Part shown: piece after piece, positions 1 through 5,540 of the stretch
How the letters are laid out: every line of letters begins with the position of its first letter
How positions within the stretch are numbered: the first letter of the stretch is position 1
DNA from: Candidatus Margulisiibacteriota bacterium
GTDB lineage: Bacteria > Margulisbacteria > Termititenacia > Termititenacales > Termititenacaceae
Length of the DNA stretch: 6,408 bases
NCBI GenBank assembly: GCA_031279615.1
Contig: JAITIE010000011.1
Span: forward strand, 1-6,408
Direction: 5' to 3'
The notes under the pieces: model-generated
The model's input: the letters and a program-made list of their open reading frames with translations, nothing else
The model's database searches: none
What the model was told of the DNA's origin: nothing
Translations under genes and position numbers: made by a program

Positions 1-600
1 ATGCTCAATATCCCCGATATTTTAGTTCTGGCCAGTCTCGGTATTTTTGGCTTGTTGTTTTTAGGCCGGACTATTTTGCTGCAGGCGCAGGGCGTGAAAG
101 TCTGGGTCATCGGCGCCAGTGCCAAAAAAGTTTCTGAAAAAATTCTGGAAAGCCTGCTGTTTCCCGTGTTGATTTTATGGTGTCTCGCGGTCATTTTGAC
201 CGCCCTGCACGGCGGCGATAAATATTTTATTTTTAGAATATTGCTGGAAGCACGGTGGTTAAAAATTACCGGCTTATTCTTGTGCTACGGCGGACTGCTG
301 CTGTTTCTCAGCGCCTTGCTTTCTTTCGGGCAAGCGTGGCGCATAGGCATTGACGAAAATAATTCTCCCGCGCTGGTCACCACCGGCATATTTAAATACT
401 CCCGCAATCCCATTTTTTTATTTATGGATTTATACTTTGCCGGCATAGCCTTGATTTATCCCGGTCTGTTTTTTATTCTGGCCGCACTACTGGTCCTGCC
501 CGGCCTGCATCTGCAAATCCTGAGGGAAGAAAAATTCTTGCAAAATAAATTTGGTCAGGAATATTCAGCGTACAAAGCCAGCGCCCGGAGGTACTTGTGA
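1..600 (+). CDS. Isoprenylcysteine carboxyl methyltransferase / phospholipid methyltransferase-family membrane protein
   Basis: Predicted integral membrane protein of 199 residues. Hydrophobic segments lie near residues 5-27, 52-70, 88-109 and a long hairpin-like stretch at 137-169. The family signature is the C-terminal half: WRIGID (113-118), then LVTTGIFKYSRNP (125-137), the counterpart of the 'L.t.G.y.ysRnP' SAM-binding motif, then REE (175-177) and FGQEYSAYK (184-192). Family members transfer a methyl group from S-adenosylmethionine to a lipid, prenylcysteine or other membrane substrate; bacterial members of this size mostly have unknown substrates, so none is assigned. The ATG is the first base of the window, so the ribosome binding site is not visible and the true start could lie upstream. 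It converges with the flavin reductase-like gene, and no clear terminator is visible in the 61-bp gap. Confidence 0.8.
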   Translation: MLNIPDILVLASLGIFGLLFLGRTILLQAQGVKVWVIGASAKKVSEKILESLLFPVLILWCLAVILTALHGGDKYFIFRILLEARWLKITGLFLCYGGLLLFLSALLSFGQAWRIGIDENNSPALVTTGIFKYSRNPIFLFMDLYFAGIALIYPGLFFILAALLVLPGLHLQILREEKFLQNKFGQEYSAYKASARRYL

Positions 601-695
601 AAACCGGAATGAAAAAATGCAGGACGGATATAAGCGCGCCGCCGCTAAAAAATAAACTGCCTCAGATGCAGTCCTGCCAGCGGGTCATTTTCTGA
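597..695 (+). CDS. Possible 32-aa small ORF, GTG start overlapping the methyltransferase stop
   Basis: A GTG at 597 overlaps the upstream stop codon (GTGA) and is preceded by a perfect GGAGG at 587-591 with 5-nt spacing, the arrangement expected of a translationally coupled gene. The frame runs 32 codons (start MKTGMKKCRTDIS, end CQRVIF) to TGA at 693-695, and its last third is antisense to the 3' end of the flavin reductase-like gene. The peptide is basic, has two cysteines and matches no family I recognise. It could be a small protein, the stub of a gene lost from an operon, or chance, because the GGAGG also encodes the Arg-Arg near the methyltransferase C-terminus. Confidence is low. Confidence 0.2.
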   Translation: MKTGMKKCRTDISAPPLKNKLPQMQSCQRVIF

Positions 696-1228
696 TGTAA
701 ATTTACGTGCCGGCCGTCGATAAAAAAAGTCCCGTCGCCTTTGGCGTGAAAAGCACGCTGTTCCCGCCGCGCCGGATTGTGCCAGGCCGCGACGCCCTGC
801 AGGACGAATAATTCACCACCGTTGATGTTTGATTTTTTGATTAGTTTGCATTCTAGATTTTTTAAACACTCGCCGATCAGCGGAGCTTTTACTTTCGCGG
901 CTGGACAGGGTGTCAGTTTGAATTCGGCAAATTTGTCCACTTCAGCGCCGGAACAGTTGCCGATAGCCACGGTCTTTTCCAGCAGGTCCGCGCCGGGTAT
1001 GGCGAGAACACATTCTTTGGTCTGGAGCAAGGCGCGGTAAGAGCAATCCCACGGCCCCAGCATCACACCGACCATAGGGCTGAAATCCATCGACATCGTG
1101 CAACTGGCGGTCATTATATTATTGCGTCCCTGATAAAAAGTGCTGAGCAGGACGACCGGCCCTTCCTCCATAAAAGTGAAAGCCCGCCGCAGGGGAAATT
1201 TCCGCAAAGTGTTTTTTGAGGCGCGCAT
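662..1228 (-). CDS. Flavin reductase-like domain protein (flavoredoxin-type, FMN-binding split barrel)
   Basis: A 188-residue protein of the flavin reductase-like / flavoredoxin family, cytoplasmic single-domain FMN proteins used as NAD(P)H:flavin oxidoreductases or as electron carriers in anaerobes. Visible signatures in order: GPVVLLST (23-30), NIMTASC (37-43, the FMN-phosphate region), PMVGVMLG (51-58), ECVLAIPG (72-79), then IGNCSG..VDKFAEF (89-103), typical of the clade, and APLIGECLKNLECKL (115-129). Length is normal for the family. Eight cysteines are spread along the chain (43, 62, 73, 92, 108, 121, 127, 187), which would suit an anaerobe. The ATG at 1228 gives the usual family N-terminus (RRAFTFMEEGPVVL); no Shine-Dalgarno precedes it, and a TAAAAT box ends 5 nt before it. 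The gene is divergent from the GH116 gene. The physiological partner cannot be told from this window. Confidence 0.85.
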   Translation of the reverse strand: MRASKNTLRKFPLRRAFTFMEEGPVVLLSTFYQGRNNIMTASCTMSMDFSPMVGVMLGPWDCSYRALLQTKECVLAIPGADLLEKTVAIGNCSGAEVDKFAEFKLTPCPAAKVKAPLIGECLKNLECKLIKKSNINGGELFVLQGVAAWHNPARREQRAFHAKGDGTFFIDGRHVNLHQKMTRWQDCI

Positions 1229-1233
1229 GGTTT

Positions 1234-1239
1234 ATTTTA
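1234..1239 (-). promoter_or_regulatory. Putative -10 box (TAAAAT) for a leaderless flavin reductase-like transcript
   Basis: On the minus strand TAAAAT ends 5 nt before the ATG at 1228, placing the expected transcription start at or within a base or two of the A of the ATG. No Shine-Dalgarno lies in between, and no convincing -35 is found at 16-18 nt spacing. The element is short and A/T-rich, so it could be chance. Confidence 0.3.
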
Positions 1240-1329
1240 GCGCGGAATGGGGAAAACAGCATTCCCGAAAAGCAGACACTGCCAGTCATAATAAGCGTGG
1301 CAAAGAAGATATTAGCCCTGCTGTCGATA

Positions 1330-1338
1330 TGTTATAAT
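1330..1338 (+). promoter_or_regulatory. Extended -10 promoter (TGTTATAAT) of the GH116 gene
   Basis: A consensus TATAAT at 1333-1338 is preceded by TG one base upstream, a perfect extended -10 element that can work without a -35; indeed the hexamer 17 nt upstream (1310-1315) does not resemble TTGACA. Transcription should start about 1345-1347, leaving only about 3-5 nt before the ATG at 1350. An in-frame TAA at 1335-1337 rules out an upstream start. Confidence 0.55.
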
Positions 1339-1349
1339 TTACTTTTAAA

Positions 1350-3680
1350 ATGCATGAGCTTTTCTCTATAAACTGCGCTGATCTGGCTAAAATCAAAAAA
1401 CTTCCGCCGCGGGATCAGGGGCATTATTTGCCCTTCAATACTTACCCGCACGGCTGTCCGCTGGGCGGTTTTGGCGCGGGAACTATTGGCCGCTCGCCGT
1501 ACGGTGATTTTAATATCTGGCACATCAAAGTCGGCGCGCATATTGCGGAGGAACTCAAAGCCTGCTGTTTTCACGTTTACCAGAGAGACAGCCGCAAAAC
1601 TTATGCCCGTACGCTGACCGCCCGTCCGTACACGGACACCGCGCTCCGGAATTTTGCGCCGCCCTTTGCCGCCAAACACGCGCGCTATGCCGCCGCTTAC
1701 CCCAAGGCCAAATATGTTTTTAACGACCCGCAGCAGCCCGCCGAAATCACCTGTGAACAATACTCGCCGGTATTGCCGCATAATTATAAAGAAACCAGTT
1801 ATCCCGTGGCGGTATTCGAGCACACCGTGCGCAATAAGACGGCGGAAAAAATCGAGGTCGCGCTGGCTATGAGCTGGGCCAATCTGACCGGCTGGGGTTT
1901 TGAAGACCAGCGGCCGGGCGTCCAGGACAACTGGTTTAGTTTTATCAAAAACAATCAAAACCGCCGGCATGAATTACGCGCGGATAAAAAAATAACAGCG
2001 GTAATCATGGGCAATGCGGGCGGTAAGCGAAGTCGAACCGCCCGGCATGAAATGGACGGCGAGATAGGCCTTGCCGTGCTGTCCGACGAAGCGGTCAAAA
2101 CCTCCGCGCAGACTTATTTTTATCTGCAGGGCAGCGGCGCGGAATTTAAAAGTTTCACGCAAACCGGCATTCTCAGCGGTCAAAATCCACCCAACCTGCT
2201 CGAGCAGCAGAATTACGGCGCGGCTGTGGCCGGCAAAGTTATTTTGCAAGCCGGTGAAACTCAAAAAATAACTTTTCTGCTCGTCTGGGATTTGCCGGTA
2301 ATGCATTTCGGCGCGGGCGTGAATCGCTATAAATATTACACACGTTTTTTTGACCGCGGAGGCCGCAACGCTCATACCCTGCTGCAAACCGCCGCGCGGC
2401 AGTATCCCGGCTGGTCGCAAAAAATTGACGAATGGCAGGCCGAAATTATCCGCAACAGCCAGACCGCCAAACAATTAAAAAACGAAAAGTCCCGCCAAAA
2501 TTATCTGAAAATGCTAATCAATGAATTGTACTTCCTGGCGGACGGCGGCAGCTGCTGGGACGCGCAGACCGGCTCTTTCGGCCTGCTGGAGTGTTTTGAC
2601 TATCCGTTTTACGAAACGCTGGATGTGCGTTTTTACGGCTCCTGGCCGCTGCTCAAATTTTGGCCGGAAATCGAGTTGAAAATCATGCGGGATTTTGCCG
2701 CGAATATTGGCCGGAGCAATCCGCAAATGACGCGTTATCATTTTCACGCGGAAGACCCTCTGCTGCCTTTGCCGAAAAACAAAGCCGCGCGGCTTCTGTG
2801 TTATGACCGCCGGAAAATCGCCGGAGCTTGTCCGCATGACCTCGGCTCGCCCAAACAGGCGCCTTTTACCAGCCCAACCAGTTATACCTGGCAGAACACT
2901 AATTACTGGAAAGATCTGAACGCCAAATTTATTTTGCTGGCTTACCGTGATTATATTTTTACCGGCAATCGGAAATTCCTGCGCGGGGTCTGGCCGGCAA
3001 TGCGGCAGGCGCTGGCCTATTTGCAAAAAATGGACAAGGACAAAGACGGCGTGCCGGAAAACAGCGTTTATCCAGACCAGACCTATGACAACTGGACCAT
3101 GAGCGGCGTGTCAGCCTATTGCGGCATGCTCTGGCTGGCGGCTCTGCGCGTCATGCACAGCGCGGCGAAAATACTCGGCGACGCGCCAGCGGGCAAAAAA
3201 TATGCCGCCTGGCTGGCCAAAGCGCAAAAGACTTTTGACCAAAAATTGTGGAATGGCAAATATTATAATTTTAGCACCGGCAGCACGGACATTATGGCCG
3301 ACCAGCTCAGCGGGCAATGGTATATCGCCCTGCTCCAGACCGAACCGATATTGCACAACAGCAAAATTCTTTCCGCGCTGAAAACGATTTACCGCAGCAC
3401 GCGCGGCAAATGGGGACTGCTCTCCGGTAAAAAAAGAAACGGCCAAATGGTCGAGGCTGAGCAAGGCCGCGATATTTGGGTGGGCACGAACTTTGCGCTT
3501 TGTTCTTTATTCCTGAAAAACGGCCTGCGGCGGGAAGCGGAAAAAATCCTCAACTTGATGGCGGAAATTATTTACCGCCGCGGCTTTTTCTTTCGCACAC
3601 CGGAAGGCTGGGACGCGAATGGACACTTCACGGCCACAATGTATATGCGGCCAAATGCGATTTGGTCACTGGAGTTTTGA
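1350..3680 (+). CDS. GH116 family beta-glycosidase (glucosylceramidase/GBA2-like)
   Basis: A 776-residue glycoside hydrolase of family GH116, retaining enzymes that cleave beta-glucosides and, in some subfamilies, beta-xylosides or N-acetylglucosaminides. The N-terminal beta-sandwich domain is marked by PLGGFGAGTIGRSPYGDF (37-54); the (alpha/alpha)6 catalytic domain starts near 380. From knowledge of TxGH116 and human GBA2, the nucleophile is Glu414 in LLECFDY, with Asp425 eleven residues on in TLDVRFY. The acid/base is Asp580 in DQTYDNW, with Thr578 beside it. His496 (CPHDLG) and Glu752 (TPEGW) match further substrate-contact residues. The Glu-Asp gap of 166 exceeds the roughly 150 of the references, apparently from an insertion near 456-490. 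Thr761 stands where an Arg is expected. No signal peptide is visible, so action on imported sugar in the cytoplasm is inferred. ATG 1350 is the only credible start although no Shine-Dalgarno precedes it. The stop abuts the convergent ABC permease gene. Exact substrate is uncertain. Confidence 0.93.
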   Translation: MHELFSINCADLAKIKKLPPRDQGHYLPFNTYPHGCPLGGFGAGTIGRSPYGDFNIWHIKVGAHIAEELKACCFHVYQRDSRKTYARTLTARPYTDTALRNFAPPFAAKHARYAAAYPKAKYVFNDPQQPAEITCEQYSPVLPHNYKETSYPVAVFEHTVRNKTAEKIEVALAMSWANLTGWGFEDQRPGVQDNWFSFIKNNQNRRHELRADKKITAVIMGNAGGKRSRTARHEMDGEIGLAVLSDEAVKTSAQTYFYLQGSGAEFKSFTQTGILSGQNPPNLLEQQNYGAAVAGKVILQAGETQKITFLLVWDLPVMHFGAGVNRYKYYTRFFDRGGRNAHTLLQTAARQYPGWSQKIDEWQAEIIRNSQTAKQLKNEKSRQNYLKMLINELYFLADGGSCWDAQTGSFGLLECFDYPFYETLDVRFYGSWPLLKFWPEIELKIMRDFAANIGRSNPQMTRYHFHAEDPLLPLPKNKAARLLCYDRRKIAGACPHDLGSPKQAPFTSPTSYTWQNTNYWKDLNAKFILLAYRDYIFTGNRKFLRGVWPAMRQALAYLQKMDKDKDGVPENSVYPDQTYDNWTMSGVSAYCGMLWLAALRVMHSAAKILGDAPAGKKYAAWLAKAQKTFDQKLWNGKYYNFSTGSTDIMADQLSGQWYIALLQTEPILHNSKILSALKTIYRSTRGKWGLLSGKKRNGQMVEAEQGRDIWVGTNFALCSLFLKNGLRREAEKILNLMAEIIYRRGFFFRTPEGWDANGHFTATMYMRPNAIWSLEF
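2014..2048. repeat. Palindromic (REP-like) element in frame inside the GH116 gene
   Basis: Arms ATGCGGGCGGT (2014-2024) and ACCGCCCGGCAT (2037-2048) pair over 11 bp with one bulged G (2045), closing the 12-nt loop AAGCGAAGTCGA. The inner 8 bp are perfect. The loop resembles the AGCGAAGTCGA core I recall from dispersed palindromic repeats of many environmental bacteria. It encodes residues 222-233, a basic Gly/Lys/Arg/Ser-rich loop between the VIMGN and HEMDGE segments of the N-terminal domain, and keeps the frame. The stem-loop is seen directly; its identity as a mobile or dispersed repeat is inferred, since no second copy was found in this window. Confidence 0.5.
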
Positions 3681-5540
3681 TTAGTCTTTCACCGCGCCGC
3701 TGGTCAAGCCCGATACAATTTGTTTTTGCAGTAGAATAAACATAATCATCACCGGTATCGTGGCGACCGTCGAAGCGGCCATGAGCAAATCATAGCGGTT
3801 TTGAAAATTGCCGACAAAAAGCCGGATGCCGACCGGAATAGTCATGGTGTGCGCGCTGGTCAGGACCCAGGCGAAAACCAGCTCGTCCCAGGCCTGCAGG
3901 AAAATATAAATGCCTGTCGCCACAATGCCCGGCATGGACAGCGGCAGTGATATCTTGTAAAAAATCTGGAATGGCGTGCAGCCGTCGAGCGTGGCCGCTT
4001 CTTCCAAAGCCAGCGGTATAGAGGCAAAAAAGCCGCGCAGGATCCAAATGCTAAACGGCAGGAAAAACGCGGCGTAAACGAACACCAGTCCGGCCACCGT
4101 GCCTTTCATCGGTATGCCCGTGGCTTCCGTGATCTTGATGAACATAATATAGACAGGTATCAGCATCATCACGCCCGGTATCATCTGCGTCGAAAGCACG
4201 GCTGTGCTTAAAAAACGGTTGCCCGGAAATTTGAAACGCACCAGCGCGTAGGCCGTAATCGTGGCCAGCAGCATTGAGAAAAACGCCGTCACGCCGCAAA
4301 TGATGAAAGAGTTGCGCACATACAAGCCGAAATCAATATTGTAAAAAAGATCAATAAAATTCCGCCAGAAAATATTGAAATAACCGGCCTTGTCCATCAA
4401 ATAAGTTTTTTCGACTTCTTTAGTCCGCAGATTGTAGATTGCCGCGCGGCCAACCGAGGTAGCCACATAGATCTGTTCGCCAAGCGTCTGCGCGTAATTC
4501 ACGTCGGAGTTAACGTACACGCCTTTATTGATGAGCTTGCCCTTTTTATTGACATTGTCAAAAAGCGGCGTCGTCACGTCCTCCAGATGCTGTCCGGTTT
4601 TGGCCAGGCGCGTAAAACCGTTGCCCGTGCCCAAAATCAGGCCGGCGTCGCTGACCGTCATATAGCCGATCTGCACAAAATAATCCAGGTCCGCTGTGGA
4701 ATAAATCTGGCGCAGTTCGCCGCCACGGTAAGCGTAAACTTTGGAAAAAGAATTCATAAACAAAGTGTCCGTCGCCTCGTCATAGGCCAAGTAACGAATG
4801 TCGGAATTTTCAAAATCGGGATGCTCGATAATTTTTTCCTGCTGGAGCGCCGCGGCATTGACCACCACCACGCCCAGATTGGTGGCGACATACAGCCGTC
4901 CGCCCTGATAATAAATATTGCCGATCGAAAATTTATCAAAGAAATCCGGCATTTGGCTTAAGACCTGATAAACATTGCGCAGCTGCATGGTCTCGCGGTC
5001 AAATTCAAAAATTTTGTCATAATCCAGATAACCGAGCGTCAGCCAAACTTTATTATTTTGCGGATCGACCGCCAGCAGGGTTTTGGAAATTTTATTAAAA
5101 TCCAGCTTGGCGTTCCATTTGACGCGCACTTTTTTGACGGCAAAAGTTTCTTTGTCCACGCGGATCAAGCCTTTGTCCGCGGAAGACAGCCAGACATATT
5201 TGTCGTCGCTGGCAAAATTGGTGTTGTTGGTCTTAAAACGCCGACGCTGCAGCAGCTTGCCGGTATCCAGCGTCAGATAATTAACTGAGCCGTCGCGCGT
5301 GCCCAGCAGCAGCTTGTCGCCGACCTTTTCCGTAAAAAGCACATTAGTCGGCGCGCGCTGAAAGAAAATCTTGCCCTGCACGATATCGTTGTTGTTCATG
5401 AAAGCATTGAAAATCATCCAAAAAATCGGGAACAGCACCACGACCAGCGTGGCGTACATCAAAACATTGTAAACCCGATCCATGACTTTTTTGTAAACAT
5501 GGAACGGCATCGTCCGTAAATCGCGCCAGAATTGCCGCAT
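3681..5540 (-). CDS. MalG-like sugar ABC transporter permease with a large periplasmic beta-propeller insert
   Basis: Inner-membrane permease subunit of a CUT1-type carbohydrate importer, partner of the MalF-like protein encoded just upstream. With the ATG at 5540 it has 619 residues, against roughly 270-300 for the family. Order: basic N-terminus; TM1 at 24-47 (LVVVLFPIFWMIFNAFM); a soluble stretch of about 320 residues (64-385); then the standard core with TM2 at 406-434 (LYVRNSFII, then TAYALVRF), TM3 444-469, TM4 481-502, the EAA loop that docks the ATPase (EEAATLDG at 513-520, ISLP at 530-533), TM5 about 536-560 (LQAWDELVFAW) and TM6 585-606. The ATG overlaps the upstream stop as TGATG, with AGAAGG 3 nt and AAAGGAG 13 nt upstream; a TTG at 5576 is an in-frame but less likely start (631 aa). 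No break or frameshift marks the insert. The stop TAA directly abuts the GH116 stop. The sugar is unknown. Confidence 0.94.
   Translation of the reverse strand: MRQFWRDLRTMPFHVYKKVMDRVYNVLMYATLVVVLFPIFWMIFNAFMNNNDIVQGKIFFQRAPTNVLFTEKVGDKLLLGTRDGSVNYLTLDTGKLLQRRRFKTNNTNFASDDKYVWLSSADKGLIRVDKETFAVKKVRVKWNAKLDFNKISKTLLAVDPQNNKVWLTLGYLDYDKIFEFDRETMQLRNVYQVLSQMPDFFDKFSIGNIYYQGGRLYVATNLGVVVVNAAALQQEKIIEHPDFENSDIRYLAYDEATDTLFMNSFSKVYAYRGGELRQIYSTADLDYFVQIGYMTVSDAGLILGTGNGFTRLAKTGQHLEDVTTPLFDNVNKKGKLINKGVYVNSDVNYAQTLGEQIYVATSVGRAAIYNLRTKEVEKTYLMDKAGYFNIFWRNFIDLFYNIDFGLYVRNSFIICGVTAFFSMLLATITAYALVRFKFPGNRFLSTAVLSTQMIPGVMMLIPVYIMFIKITEATGIPMKGTVAGLVFVYAAFFLPFSIWILRGFFASIPLALEEAATLDGCTPFQIFYKISLPLSMPGIVATGIYIFLQAWDELVFAWVLTSAHTMTIPVGIRLFVGNFQNRYDLLMAASTVATIPVMIMFILLQKQIVSGLTSGAVKD
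4386..5351 (-). other. Beta-propeller-like domain inserted between TM1 and TM2 of the permease
   Basis: About 320 residues (64-385 of the 619-aa form) contain some seven diverged repeats, each with an acidic or glycine turn, a hydrophobic strand ending in T/S, a small or glycine turn, a second strand and a closing D.(E/T)T..(L/V)-like turn. Repeat cores: GDKLLLGTRDGSV (74-86), DKYVWLSSADKGLIRVD (113-129), NKVWLTLGYLDYDKI (163-177), GRLYVATNLGVVVV (214-227), DTLFMNSFSKVYAY (258-271), GLILGTGNGFTRL (300-312) and EQIYVATSVGRAAIY (355-369). Spacing is about 38-56 residues, typical of propeller blades such as those of two-component regulator propellers or PQQ/WD-like repeats. The basic N-terminus puts this loop outside the cytoplasmic membrane. 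Propeller fold and blade number are read by eye. Confidence 0.65.

Noticed and set aside
633..655. Small hairpin AGCG..CGCT next to an A-tract as a terminator
   Set aside because: The stem is only 4 bp, and the A/T run is on the wrong side to give a U-tract for either convergent transcript.
1281..1301. Inverted GCCA/TGGC as a possible operator in the divergent gap
   Set aside because: Only 4-bp arms with a 13-nt spacer, expected by chance.
1332..1970. Long open frame antisense to the GH116 N-terminal half
   Set aside because: The plus-strand GH116 reading has clear family motifs throughout; the antisense frame has no recognisable motif and is explained by GC-rich codon composition.
1974..3464. 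Further antisense frames in GH116 (1974-2474, 2514-3026, 3111-3464)
   Set aside because: Arg/Ala/Gly-rich translations without family features, lying wholly inside a conserved catalytic gene.
4587..4961. Plus-strand frame of 124 codons inside the propeller region
   Set aside because: Complement of the uninterrupted permease frame; it has no domain features, and the minus-strand frame carries the blade repeats.
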